DNA from: Corylus avellana
Taxonomy: Eukaryota > Streptophyta > Magnoliopsida > Fagales > Betulaceae
DNA: 64,000 nucleotides
Assembly: GCF_901000735.1 (NCBI RefSeq)
Contig: NC_081542.1
Coordinates: forward strand, 41,378,375-41,442,374
Direction: 5' to 3'
Shown here: positions 21,685-33,446 of the stretch, in pieces
How positions within the stretch are numbered: position 1 is the first letter of the stretch
Layout of the letters: each line of letters begins with the position of its first letter
Position numbers and translations under genes: made by a program
The notes under the pieces: model-generated
The model's input: only the letters and a program-made list of their open reading frames with translations
Told to the model about the DNA's origin: nothing
The model's database searches: none

Positions 21685-21794
21685 GTTTGTTGCTTGCTTT
21701 GCATTCTGGATGCTACACTTTATGTTTTTTGGTTTCCTGAGATATTTTAATTAAACTCTAGAATTTCCATTTTTTTAACTTCCTTTGCCCTTCC

Positions 21795-21858
21795 GAGACA
21801 AAAAGGGGGAGTTGTTTTGATGTGTCAATTTTGTTCCCGAATGGCCAAAGGGGGAGTT
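21795..21858 (+). other. duplicated polypurine tracts
   Basis: AAAAAGGGGGAG near 21801 and AAAGGGGGAG ending at 21856, the second lying 2 bp before the right LTR. Repeated AGGGGGAG tracts are a known Sirevirus hallmark; the second is the one that would prime plus-strand synthesis. Confidence 0.8.
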
Positions 21859-22807
21859 TGTTAGTTTAGGTTTGGCACATTCGGTATTGCATGTATGTTG
21901 GTGAAAATTATCACCTCAAAATGTGTCAGGAAGAAAATTCTAGAGGCATGTCCGGACCTACAGAAAACGGGTCCGGACACAAAAACCAGCAAGGGAATTT
22001 TTGAAGAGCAGGTCCGGACCTCCAGACTCTGTGTCCGGCCCTGATTTCCAGAAGCTAAGTATAATGAGGCAGGTCCGGACCTCCAGACTCTGTGTCCGGA
22101 CCTGATATCCAGAAAGTGAAGATTGAAGGAGATGTCCGGACCTCCAGAAGTTGGGTCCGGACATCAGTTCCAGAGAACGCATTTGTATTGAGATGTCCGA
22201 ACACACCAATTGGAGGTCCGGACATCACTAGGTTACGAATAAGTAAACCTAGCCATGTCCGGACCTCAGATCCACCATGTCCGGACACGGCAGTATTTTA
22301 TTGGGTATTTTTCTATTTAAGCTACGTGAGTTTGCTATTGTAACCTACGTATTTTATTGAGAAAAATCAGGGTGCTTAGAGAGAGAGAATTTGTTCTAGA
22401 TTATTTTTTGAAGAGAAAATACGTGAAGCCAATCGGAGTTCCGGTGAAAGGAAATCTTTCAGAAGAATCGTGCCAGATGTTCTGGAAAGGGCTACTGAGG
22501 TAGAAGTCAAGTGGGTCACTTGTCGTGTACAAGGAAGAGTCAAAGGTTTTGTTATTCTTCTTGTATTCCTTATTCTTCTATTTAGTGGATTGATTTCCTG
22601 GGTTTGGCTGCCCCGGAGAGGTTTTACATTTAGAGAGTTCTCTAAATGGTTTCCTCTTCGTAACCAAATTTCTGTGTTCTTGATTGCAAATTTCCTTTCA
22701 GTATTTGGTTGATTTTTAACTGCTAAGTTAGATCTGTTTTCTGGATAATTTTTGTAAAACTCCTAGACGTGTGAATAGGTATAATTGGAGTCGTTTTAGA
22801 ATTTTCA
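21859..22807 (+). repeat. right LTR of element 1, complete
   Basis: 949 bp, TGTTAG...TTTTCA. Carries the same TCCGGA array as the left LTR, with one core altered to TCCGGC near 22035. It retains the 3' end that is missing on the left. Confidence 0.93.
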
Positions 22808-22991
22808 GGTTTGACACTCGCATTCTGAGCAGGCTTTGTTGAATGGATGTTGTAATTCATTGAACAGGTTATTTGTAATGTATTAACCATTCATTTATAT
22901 AATATCTTTTCAACTTCTTTTATTTGTAACTGCATGTGTGCTTTGCGTGTGAGCGATAGTGTAGGGCTGCGGTTCCATGCTAATATTTTTA
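22808..22991 (+). other. likely displaced 3' UTR of the WDR91-like gene
   Basis: Removing the Sirevirus and one TSD copy joins 12800-12865 to this stretch. That gives a normal-looking 3' UTR with T-rich and AATATAA-like words near 22900. Confidence 0.5.
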
Positions 22992-22992
22992 A

Positions 22993-23154
22993 GGGAAAAC
23001 TTTACTTTAGACTTTTGAACTATCACACGATTTGACATACCCCCCTCGAACTTTGAAACCTGTCAATTTGGACTACTGAAGTTTTAATTGCAGTCAATTT
23101 GAATTCTTCCGTCAAATCGCGTGGTAGTTCAGGCGTCTAAAGTGAAGTTTTCCC
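22993..23154. mobile_element. MULE-type MITE, 162 bp
   Basis: Terminal inverted repeats (GGGAAAACTTTACTTTAGAC at the left, its near inverse at the right) and a perfect 9-bp target duplication TATTTTTAA (22984-22992 and 23155-23163). Related termini occur at about 34608-35008 and in 33480-33630. Confidence 0.85.
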
Positions 23155-23249
23155 TATTTTTAATATTCCCTACGCATTTGCAATGTGATATGTGTTGATT
23201 TCATAGATGCTCTAATTTGTGTATTGGGATGTGTATAGTACCTTCAAAA

Positions 23250-23495
23250 AAGGGATTTGGATTCTCCCAATTGGGAAGAGATTGGAGATTCTTCAATTGT
23301 TAATTGTGACAATTTTAAATCCAATGGTCTATAAAATCATTTAAATCTCGGTAAAACAAAAGCTAGCATTTAATGCTTCGGTTATACAAAAGTAGCTGAC
23401 ATTCTATAGACCATTGGATTTAAAATGAAGGGCTGTGATTAACAATTAGAGAATCTCTAATTTTTCCCCAATTGGAGGGAATCTCAATCCTTAAA
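23250..23495. mobile_element. foldback MITE
   Basis: Long inverted arms: GGATTCTCCCAATTGG with GAGATTC and TTAACAATT words on both sides, enclosing an inner inverted repeat around ATCCAATGGTCTATA. No clear target duplication was established. Confidence 0.6.
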
Positions 23496-24419
23496 AAAGT
23501 GGGGTTGTACTTCATTCCCAAAACCTAGCGGCTCTTTCTCTCACCAAAGCGTTCCGCTCTCTATTGATATGATCTTTTGTTTGGAAGCAAACTTTAATAG
23601 ATTTGTTCTTATTTTTGTTTTCGGTGCAAATTTAGGAATCAGTTATGTGAAAAAACTCAACATTTTACTTTTTTTTTTTTTTTGGTCTCATGAAATCCAT
23701 GCTCAGTACAAATTCATATGCAAAAGAGGTGGCTCAAAGCATCCATAATTGCATGGGCTTTTTGAAATTTATGCTCTACATTTGAGTTGAATCCACTTCC
23801 AAACAAGGTTGAGGGAGGAAATCGGCTTTAGCATTTGAGGGAGGGTTTGGGCTGTGTATAGTAAGTTAAAAGAAGGGGGTTGTTTTTCTAGTAAATGGTG
23901 AGACCAGTAATTTATTATGTTGCGTTTGGTTGGGTTTACTAGAATTGTTTTCAACGGTTATTAGTGGAATGGAATGATCTTTAACCTTTAAGACTTATAG
24001 TACACAAAAATGTTGCTTTTAGATGAAAGTCCACAATGGCTTGTTAGGAGAACATTGGTAAGCTTAGAAAAATATAATTACGTAAGCAAGTATATAGGAA
24101 AAAAAAAAAAAATGCACTCAAAATTTTTTAAAAAATATATATATATAAAACTTTTCTTAAGTAGAGGCCAAAGTTAACAGCTTCAAAAAAAAAAAAAAAA
24201 AACAACAACAACAACAACAATTCTTATTTGCTCAAAAGAAAAAGAAAAAAAAAAAAAAAAAAACAAAAACAAAAACCAACAATTATAATACCATAACAGT
24301 TTACAGAAGATAACCGACAACGAAACTTCAAGAATGAATTATTTGAAAGGAAGGGCAATTACTGAAAACAACATTTCTACCTTGACTAAAGGTTTTCTTG
24401 TTAGCACTGATCGAGTCCT
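23496..24419. other. intergenic, no gene seen
   Basis: T- and A-runs (near 23671, 24096, 24186, 24245) and simple AAC repeats. Nothing else is supported. Confidence 0.6.
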
Positions 24420-27316
24420 TCACTTTCTCAGTAATTTGGCCATGCCGATAGCTATTGTTACATAGAGCCAATCTCCTATTCTCTCAAGGTACTGGAAATA
24501 GGCATGCCTCCAAGAACTTTTCAATAGCAACGATCCACAAACACCCCAAAATCCAACAATGAATCCAAGTACAATGCTAGTATAAAACCATAAATGTTCG
24601 TGAGAGTTTGCATGTTCTTGATTATTGCCTTCTCCATCAATGCCGCTAGTTCGAGGACCTTGAGCTGCTTGATCTCCCGGACATCTTTTCAAAAGAGGCA
24701 AGCCACAAAGATCTTGGTTACCTATATATGCAGAAGCATTGAAACTCTGGAGTTGGGTACCTGTTGGGATTCTACCTGACAAGCTGTTGTTTGACAAAAT
24801 CAAGCAGCTTAGGAAGCTCAAATCAACAAGGTTTGGCGGAATTATACCTGAAAGGTGATTTTTTGACAAGTCCAAAGACTCCAATCTCTCCATGTCACCA
24901 ATATTATGAGGGATGATGCCGATCAACAAGTTTCTAGATAGATTTAACCCAATTAATCCCGCGAGACTTGTTATTTCTTTTGGAATTTCACCTTGCAATT
25001 TGTTGCTTGAAAGATCGATGACTTTTACTAGTCCAAGAGTTTTACTATACTCGAGATATTTTTCTTTGAAAGCCACCAAGAAATTGTCCAGGTAGGTGGA
25101 AAAGGCATACCGATGGGAGGACAACCGCAAAGGGTAAACATGAGAAATGCTTACTTTTGAGCTTTGCATTTGAGCCATGACAGTGAAGTTATTGAGGCAT
25201 TTTGGTATAGTTCCTCTAATATCGTTGTGAGAGAGGTCCAAAATTTGGAGAGAAGTTAGATGACATAATTGCAACAGTATGTGACCAATGAACAAGTTTG
25301 ATGCCAAACGACGAACAATCAATTGTGGTAGGCTTGTGCCTATCCATGTTGGAATCCTTCCGGAGAGTCTGTTTTCTCCAAGATCCAGTAGCTTCAACGA
25401 AGAGCAGTTTATCAATGACTTCGGCAATTCTCCGATAAAATTGTTGTTATGCAAATCCAATGATTCTAGTCCAGAGCTACCAAAAATACTAAAATCACAA
25501 ATGCTTCCAAAAGAATCGGGGATTCTTCCTTCCAAAGAAATTATTGTTTGCCAAACTAAACTTGCCAAAAAAAAGCTTATTCCTCCAACAATTAGGGAGT
25601 TCTCCAGATAACAAGTTATTCGAAAGATCAAAGTGACTATAATCACTCATGGATGATCTATTTGTTTGGCATATGGATGTAATAGATCCTTGGAACTTGT
25701 TATTGGAGAGATTTAACAGGCTCCAATTAGAATTAAGTTGTGGCAATGGACCAGTAAAGTTGTTATAACTCAAATCTGTTATATGATAATCAAAAAAGCT
25801 TGATGAAAACCAATGAAGAGGTATGGTACCCTTGATATGGTTGTGGGACAGATTTAAGAGCTTTATATTGGAAGAAAGGTTCCAAAACCAGTTGGGGATA
25901 GTATCTGAAATTCCTACATCTGACATTTCAAGCTCTGAAAAATTCTTTTGTGTTTGAAGCCATTGAGGAAACGCTGACCCCAATTTGCAAGAACTCAATC
26001 TTATGATATCCAGATGAAATGGGGGAACCCAATTTGAACTAAACTTCAATGACAAAGAATTAAAAGACAAGTCCAATTGATTTAAACTGGAAAGATTTGA
26101 CAAGTGTGCTTCAGTGACATCGCCTTCTAAAGAATTTGAAGACACAGCTAGAACTTGGAGCATAGAAAGTTCTCCCACACTTTTGGTTAAACTTCTATTT
26201 AACCGGTTGTGGGATAGACGCAACTCTCTCAAGAAAGAGAAATTTGAAAGATCAAGTACCTCTCCACTTATATTATTGTAAGACAAGTCTAATACTTGCA
26301 AGTTGTGAAGATTCTCCAAAGTTCGTGGCATCACCCCTCGAAGGTTGTTTCCAGAGAGGTCGAGATGAACAAGAGCTACCATTTTCCCAAAAGCTCTTGG
26401 AATTGATTCAAGGTTGTTGCCAGAGAGGTCGAGATGAACAAGAGCTACCATATTCCCAAAAGCTCTTGGAATTGAACCAAGGTTGTTAACCCCAAGGTTA
26501 AGAAAGACAAGGCTATTGGTATATTTGAATAGCCATGGGAATACGGAGGAGTTGAGATGATTCCAAGAGAGATCAAGGAATGAAAGTGGTGAAGAAGAAT
26601 TAGCATTGACAAGCACAGGAGGAATCGGCATGGAGAGCTCACAATAACATAGACTTAAGTGTAATAAAGAAGGGAGCATGTTGACCTTATCTGGCCAATT
26701 GACAACCTTGCTAAAGGTTCACATAACCCATATCTAAGTGCCTTAAAGAGGAGAGATTAAAGAGCCAGTCAAGATTGTGGTCTTCAATTGGCCAATCGTT
26801 CCCTCCGAGATCAAGAAAAATCAAGCTTGAGAGATTTCCAAGCTGCGGTGGAATGGTTCCAGAAAAAGAGTTGTAGGAAAGATTGAGATACCGTAATTTA
26901 GTGAGTGAACCAATGAATTCTGGGAGGATGGAGAAATTATTGCAACTTAAGTCGAGGTAAGTCAAATGCTGCAAACCAAGAAATATTGAAGAGTTTTTCT
27001 CACCATGTAGATATTTGGGCCGGGGTTCAGAGTACTTATCTCCCCGAAGATCAAGCTTGACAACATGAGCAGTTCGGTTGCTGCATTTAATTCCTTTCCA
27101 ATCGCAACAATCTTCCTCCTGGCTGCCCCAAGAAGACAGCAGACCGTCATCATCTTGAAGGCTTTGTTTGAGTTTGAGGAGTGCTTGTCTTTCTTCCTCT
27201 ATACATCTGACTTCTGAATTACGGAAATTCAAACCGAAACAAATTGAAGGTACGGTACATAGGAGGAGGAGGAGGAGGCCAAGTAGAAGCAACAATGCAG
27301 CGTAAGGGCCTCTCAT
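24420..27316 (-). pseudogene. LRR receptor-like protein (RLP, EIX2/Cf-type), two frameshifts
   Basis: Plasma-membrane receptor of the LRR-RLP class (pathogen or endogenous ligand sensing, no kinase). The ATG at 27316 opens a leucine-rich signal peptide. An LRRNT region follows with EEERQALLKLKQSL and the paired cysteines CCDWKGIKC, then about 25-30 extracellular LRRs of the LxxLxLxxNxxxGxIP type, then GNQDLCGLPL, an acidic linker, one transmembrane helix (WFYTSIVLGFIVGFWGV) and a short tail without kinase, ending at 24420. Two lesions break the frame. One is an extra T in a T-run near 26717. The other is a tandem 4-bp duplication GGAA near 25528-25535, after ANNNFFG. The three frames otherwise join exactly and would give roughly 960 residues, the normal RLP size, so inactivation looks recent or reflects assembly error. 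Confidence 0.88.
26341..26478 (-). repeat. 69-bp tandem duplication of one LRR
   Basis: 26341-26409 and 26410-26478 are almost identical and code for one 23-residue repeat (HLDSGNNL.. type, IPRAFG.MVALVHLDL). A third, more diverged unit follows. Confidence 0.9.
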
Positions 27317-27419
27317 TGTTTGACGCTCTAATTAAGTCTTTGGGAGTGGTGGTGGGTAAGAGGTGAAGCTGAGATAAAAAGAAGTTATAATCAGTAGATC
27401 GATGCAACTACTGCTGGTT

Positions 27420-28747
27420 TTGGTGTCCAAAGTAAACCATATGGATATTGTATTTATATTGCTATTGGCTACAATTATAATGTAACAGTGCCTTGAAAAG
27501 TCTAAAACAAACTTGCAAAAGCAAACATCAATTATACAGAAACTTCGGGGAAGACTCGACAGTCAACTTGCAAATGGAAAAAACTTCCTGCTGGGATCGA
27601 GTAGGCCGGGACACAACTGAATGAAATGTTGGCAACAAGTTTCTCATCTTTTCTCGTTTTTATTAAAAAAGAAAAAAAAAAAAAAAAAATTAAACTCCCT
27701 TTCTTTCACAAAAAATTCAAAATTCATTTCCTCTTTATATCACATCAATTAATTCTTATTACTATTTTAAGAAAACAAAAATGGAAAAAAATTAAACTCC
27801 TTTCTTCAAACAATTTTTCTAATATTTGTTAACAAGCTGTTTATTGGTCGTAACAAATGCGTCCAACTACCAAATTTGTACTTGGTTTTGCATGACTGAG
27901 GTTTGATGGCTTAGAGGGTAAGCCGATGCAAGCTGTGTTCTGGTGTGGTGGGTGATTGTGTTGTTGTGTTAGTGTTCCACGTGAACGCTAAAAAAAATAA
28001 TAATTCATATCACTTTTAATAAAAAATTAAAGAAATTAAAAACTTCAAAAATTAATTAATAATTAATTAATTATTGTCAAATGCTTCCCAAAGAGAGAAG
28101 CCATGCACACGGCTAATAACCACCAATTAAATGAAATACAAATTGTCGAGGATGAGAACACTGGAGCATTAAAAGCATTATTTAAATTACATATTATATA
28201 TGATCTCTCGATCTGCAAATTTTTTGTCGTACATAGCATTGCCAATTGGAGTAGTACGTAGCAATTCCTGATATAGTAAGCAACGAGGTAAAAGAAAACC
28301 ATTAGTCTGGAGACACTAGCTAGCTAGATGGACAGCTTCTTCATGCAAAGTGAAACTTGGCATCCAGAATAAGTGTTTTGCCCTGTTGCCTTCATTGACA
28401 ATCTGCTTCTTATTTGCATTGCTGCGCAGCAAATAAAAAAAAATGGCGAATGTTAGAGAAAAGTAAAAATAAAAACAGCGTCGTGGTGCTAATTGTTTAT
28501 AATCCATATTTATTCAGTTCTTACGGTAAGTGAGGTGAACATGTCTAGCAAATTAGTGAAAGATACCAAAGGTAATCTCATGGAACATTAATTTAGGCCT
28601 TCTCCAATATTCCATAGCACTTGCACTTTTCTAAAGAATCTATTGTCTTCCCATGTCTATAAATTTCAAATAACTGTAATTTTTTTTTAATTTATTATTA
28701 TTATTATTTTTTATCTATGAGAAACTAATAGCACATAAATTGTTCCC
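27420..28747. other. intergenic, no gene seen
   Basis: RLP upstream region and AT-rich sequence. Short open frames at 28063-28507 are not recognisable. Confidence 0.5.
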
Positions 28748-28859
28748 AAGGGGTAGCTCAATCGGCTGTGGACTACGCCTCATGAAGCGGAAGTCACTAG
28801 TTCAAATCCCTCCTTCCTTTTCCCCTTCCCTTGTGTGGACATGTCAAAAAAAAAAAAAA
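28745..28859 (+). mobile_element. tRNA-derived SINE
   Basis: A pol III A box (TAGCTCAATCGG) and B box (AGTTCAAATCC) lie about 40 bp apart, followed by a CT-rich body and an A-run. The flanking direct repeats AATAGCACATAAAT and AATAGCACCTAAAT differ at one base and mark the insertion. Confidence 0.8.
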
Positions 28860-29489
28860 ATAGCACCTAAATTTAGCTTTTTGAGCCAAGACAGCCAGCC
28901 ATGAGACTTTGGAATTTCTCCCAAAAAATTAGTTGTTAGCCAAATTCAAAACGACTAATCAAGTTTATGTTGATACATAAAACAATTAGGGACCCTCAAG
29001 ATAATGTGATTTTACAAGTATATACATTGCTTTTACAAAGAGAATTGAAGAATTAAATGTGTTTAATTGTTGCAAGATCTGTGGGGAATGCAATTATCAG
29101 TTTGAGGAAAAATTTAAGTTTATTAAATGACTTTTTAGGCCATGATAAACATATATATAATAGTTTAGGCCATGGCAAAATACTTGAAAATTGCTTTATG
29201 ACAAATTAAAAATAAGGGACCCTAAAAACAAGGCCACGGATTCACTTCACCTCCAGGCTCCAACCTCAAGGCCCATTCTCTCCCTCACTCACAACTTATG
29301 GCGGAATATTTATAGTTTTTAGAGTACTAGCAACTAATTGACAGCTCAGAAAAAAAAAAAAAAAAAAAAAGACTACTAAATACTAGACAACAATGTTGTG
29401 CATGTTTTAGACGAGAGGCAACAATTAATGTTTTCTTAATTTGGCCGCATTGATGAGCTTAAAAAATATGTTTAGATGGATGTGTGTTA

Positions 29490-29589
29490 NNNNNNNNNNN
29501 NNNNNNNNNNNNNNNNNNNNNNNNNNNNNNNNNNNNNNNNNNNNNNNNNNNNNNNNNNNNNNNNNNNNNNNNNNNNNNNNNNNNNNNNN
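29490..29589. other. assembly gap (100 N)
   Basis: A gap of exactly 100 N, probably of unknown true length. The duplicated block with the receptor kinase starts at the next base. Confidence 0.99.
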
Positions 29590-30950
29590 GGAGTCCAATG
29601 GCTTTCTCCTAAACCGATTCGTTTCCCTTCTCACTTTTCTTTGATTTTTTTTTTAAAAAGAATTTGATCCAAGTATAGGCAGTCATCTCTAAAGAGTTTA
29701 AAGAAGTCTAATTTGTATTTAGGTGAGAATTCATGTGTGGCCGTGTGGTGAGAGTCCAGCTGAGAATTCTGCAGTGGAAGCTGGTTTGGATTCTGCAGGT
29801 GTTGTTCTTCCATTAACAAAGACAGGTGCAACCCCAAATATATTGGATTGTCCAAACGGTTCTTGTTTCCTCCATTCTGCAAGCCTTCATTAACGTGTAC
29901 ACAGAAAGAATTTTAGCACATACCTTCATTAACATCCATTCTGCAAGCCTTCATTAACGTCCAACCCCAGCTGCAAATTTTTCAGTCGTATATCAGAGAG
30001 AGAAAACTGAGAAAGAAGATGAACGGCTTAAGGAGAGACTTTTGGATTGCTTTCTATGTTGAGCATATGCAAGAAGACATGTGGCAAATTATTAGACTGG
30101 GTTAGAGAATTAATTTCTTTCAAATTAGTTTAGAGAAAATTTATGTCCTTCAATTTTTAAATGAATTACCCAAAATGTAATGGCATATAAGAGAGAAAAA
30201 TGATAGATTGCATCCTGTGCAAGTCATAGGAGTGTTTGTTGGGGTTGGCTGAACCACTCTTCTTGGCCCCTTGAGGCCACCTATGTGGGTTGCATGCATG
30301 CAAGCTACACCTTTCTCTTCTATGTGTGTAGTATTTTGGACAATTCATTTAAAAGGAACGGTCCATATTAGAATTATTATAGATACATATTTTATGATGA
30401 AATTATAAGTTCAACTAGATCTTTGATGATCTACGCTTTATGAATTGAGTCTAATAAAATAATAAGAGACGTATCTCTCCATGATTGTTATTTGAAGAAA
30501 ACAATTTTGACGATGAAAATCACATTTTCAACTTTACACCTTAGAAGTGTCTCCCGTTAGTTAGAGATGCACGAGATGAGAACCTAACCCTCTCTTATCT
30601 TAAATAGTCTTCGAAACTGGTAAGAAAAAAAATCGTAGAGATATTTTTGTCCCACAATAATTCATATGTATCTATTAGTTAGGCTAGTGTAAAACACATG
30701 CTGCATACATGTACGTGGATGTGCAGGACACCTTAGTAAAGTGAAAACTTTAACATTACATCCGTCCTACATTAAAACTAGACATTCTAAAGAATATATT
30801 TCCTTGAGATTCAAAGATTGAGTTTAAATTCGACGTTTTCATACAATAGTTGATCCACTTACTGACTTGCTTTCAAACCCACTCCTTGTTTTCGGCAATG
30901 TGACTCTAATAAAACATCCTAAAAATTGATCGATCGGCTACTATCTTCTT
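29590..30950. repeat. duplicated downstream flank, copy 1
   Basis: Matches 43527-46336 apart from insertions in the second copy. Shared stretches include the AGTCCAATGG...CTCCTAAACC start, the internal repeat CATTCTGCAAGCCTTCATT, and the region down to the kinase stop codon. No gene is recognised in it. Confidence 0.75.
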
Positions 30951-33426
30951 TCACCGACCTTGAAGATTTACAATCTCAGAGAAATCTTGTCCACTGATCC
31001 TACTACTGCTGCTACACATGTCATTGGGCTGGATAATTTCCTCCTCAAGCTTGACATCTTTGTCTGCACTCTCCTGCAACTGCAATGCTAGCTCAAGGTC
31101 CCGCACCACATCATTCATCGATGGCCGGTTGATTCCATTGTCGTGCAAACAATTAATCGCAATCTCAACAAATGTCTTTAAACACTCGGCTGATATTTCA
31201 TCCTTTAATGATGGATCAACGATCTGATCAACCTTTCCATTGCGATAGCATTCCGGAGCCCACTCTCCTAGGCACATGCATCTCTCCAGTATGTATTATG
31301 GGTGGCTTCGCAGACAATACTTCGAACAAAACTACACCAAACGAGTATACATCAGACTTCTGAGACAACTGTTGACGTCAGTAATATTCTGGATCTAAAT
31401 ACCCAAAAGTACCCTTGACATTTGTGCTGACATGGGTTTCAGACTTTCCTATTTTGGATAACCCAAAACCAGACACCTTTGCTACCCATTTCTCATCCAA
31501 TAAGATATTTGTCGTCTTCACGTCACGATGAATGATTGTGTGGTTCGCACCCGTGTGAACGTAGTTCAACCCACGTGCTGCACCGATACAGATCTCCAAC
31601 CGTTGCTACCAACAAAGAGGAGGATTATCAGTAGTTTTGTGAAGATGATCACGGAGTGTCCCATGACCCATAAAATCATATAGGAGGATTATCTCATTGC
31701 CATCGTTACAGTAGCCTATTAAAGAAACGAGATGACGGTGGCGAAGCTGGGAGAGCATCTCGATTTCGGTCTCGAACTCGTGAGCCCCTTGTTGAGAACC
31801 GGGCGTCAACCGCTTGATTGCAACTGGGTTGGCCCCACCGTCAATGTTTATGGACCCTTTGTACACGTTACCAAACCCACCAACACCAATTATGCGAGTT
31901 TCGTCAAAGTTTTCAGTGGCTGCTTTAATCTTAGCCAATGAAAAGCGACGACACTGATCAGACGGCAAAGATGACCTGCGGGTCTTTGTTGAGTCCTGGT
32001 CTCTTTTGCGCTGCCGGAGAATGAAGTATCCGAGAATGGATAGCACAACAAAGCCGAAAACTCCACCACCACCGACGGCACATATTATTGTAATACTGTT
32101 ATTCTTGGACTTCGTCGGTGCTGGTGACGGAGCTATTATTGTAGCGTTATTCTTGGACTTCGTTGGAGCGGTCAAAGCAACTAGGCCGGGATTGGATATG
32201 CCATTAGAGGTGCCTGCTTTAATGATTTCGACACCGTTCAAGATTACATTATTGTAAACAGTCTGCGTGTCTTGTGGGTTTGCTTCTAATGCGAGAGAAA
32301 GATTCATTTTATTCTCGCCGTCTTTGCCAAACATGGAAACCGCGTAGTCTCTATATACTGGAACACCATTTCCACCACTCCAACCTATCACATCGGCTTC
32401 TCGCTCTGCGGTCATATTTGCTATGAAAATTAGAAACAATCTTTCTGATATCCGAGTAATCCATGGTTGAAACTCGCAGAAGTGTAGCCTAATGAGATAG
32501 ACAAACCCAGAATCTACGGGGAATTCCCAGGTGAGATTGTAACTCTTGTTGATAGTTTTTTTCCTCCCCATAGTCCGGGCAGTGCGATAGACGTCTCCTG
32601 GCGCAGTGTACGCAGGTACACTGGTAAACTTTAGTTCAATAGTTGAATTAGAGGGTAGAACAAGTTCTTTATATTCTGACAAGTAGTCGTCGTCTGGACT
32701 CCAGCGCCGGAACATGCCAGTGTCTTCAGAGGGTAAGATGGAGCGACCTCCAACATTTACTCTGTATAACATCTCGAGAGCAGTGTTGTTCTCGATGCGG
32801 TACTCGCTCTGCTGCCCGATAAAAGATAACCCCTCATCAGCAGACGAGGTGTAATAGAGATTGGTAGGCATCGACAAGATTTCAATTCCATTGATAAAAG
32901 CGTGTGAATTAGAAACGCTGGGAGTGAAGGTGATGTTCAGCATCTCATCTTCCACGATGCTGATTAAGTATTCTCTCAATATGGTATCCTCTTTAAGTGA
33001 AGGGCTGAAATTGTCAAGAAGAGTAAAGCGTCCCGCTTTGACAGAGAATTGGGGTTTAGAGCGATCAAATTTGGGGTACGAAGCCGGGTTGAAGTATAGT
33101 CGAATGAATTTTTGGCCGGCTTTGACCGGGAACATGTAGGTGAATTCGGAGAGAGAGACCCGGGCAGTGGTATAGGGTGTTTGGGCAGCAGAGGAGCGTT
33201 GAACTGAGCTGGCGCCAAAAGATGTCTGGTTTTGAAAGTGGTCAATGGGGGAGAATTTTGAAGACACGTCTCCGATCCAGATTCGCTCGTCTAGAGAAGT
33301 TGAATTGCCAGAGGAACCACAGGTTACGAGCATCATATCGACCGGTGTGTAAGGATACGGCGAGCCACCGGCGACGGTGCTTGTCAGGTGGTATAGCAAG
33401 AAGGCTAAGTAGAGAGGTGTAAAACG
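30951..33426 (-). pseudogene. CrRLK1L (FERONIA-type) receptor kinase pseudogene, copy 1
   Basis: A single-exon receptor kinase with two malectin-like domains outside (RIWIGDVSSKF... and FVYLIRLHFCEFQPWITR, near 33300-32250). It has one transmembrane helix (VFGFVVLSILGYFILRQRKRD, about 32060) and a Ser/Thr kinase with GVGGFGNVYKG, VAIKR and [11 protein letters not shown]. Lesions: an in-frame TAG at about 31603 where copy 2 has a lysine; TGA at about 31379 where copy 2 has CGA; a 5-bp deletion near 31277 that shifts the frame; and the DFG motif changed to GFG (VSGFGLSK). The 5' end, including signal peptide and start, runs into a 20-base gap at 33427. Family members sense RALF peptides and wall integrity; this copy cannot make a working kinase. 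Confidence 0.9.
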
Positions 33427-33446
33427 NNNNNNNNNNNNNNNNNNNN
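33427..33446. other. assembly gap (20 N)
   Basis: Falls inside the expected signal-peptide region of the receptor-kinase pseudogene. Confidence 0.99.

Larger units (their letters stand above)
12866..22807 (+). mobile_element. Sirevirus-type Ty1/copia LTR retrotransposon (element 1)
   Basis: The element is bounded by TG...CA LTRs and a perfect 5-bp target duplication GGTTT (12861-12865 and 22808-22812). Order: LTR, gag, protease-integrase-RT-RNaseH, a long spacer, an extra ORF, polypurine tracts, LTR. The two zinc knuckles, the extra downstream ORF and repeated AGGGGGAG polypurine tracts are typical of plant Sireviruses. By eye the LTRs differ at only about half a dozen sites over 900 bp, so the insertion is young. 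A deletion of roughly 180 bp removed the end of the left LTR, the primer-binding site and the gag start, and gag also has a 1-base frameshift. Confidence 0.92.

Noticed and set aside
24594..25611. Plus-strand open frames across the LRR gene
   Set aside because: Antisense shadows of the LRR coding strand with its repeated codon pattern.
32861..33422. Plus-strand frames opposite the malectin domains
   Set aside because: Shadows of the minus-strand receptor-kinase coding region.
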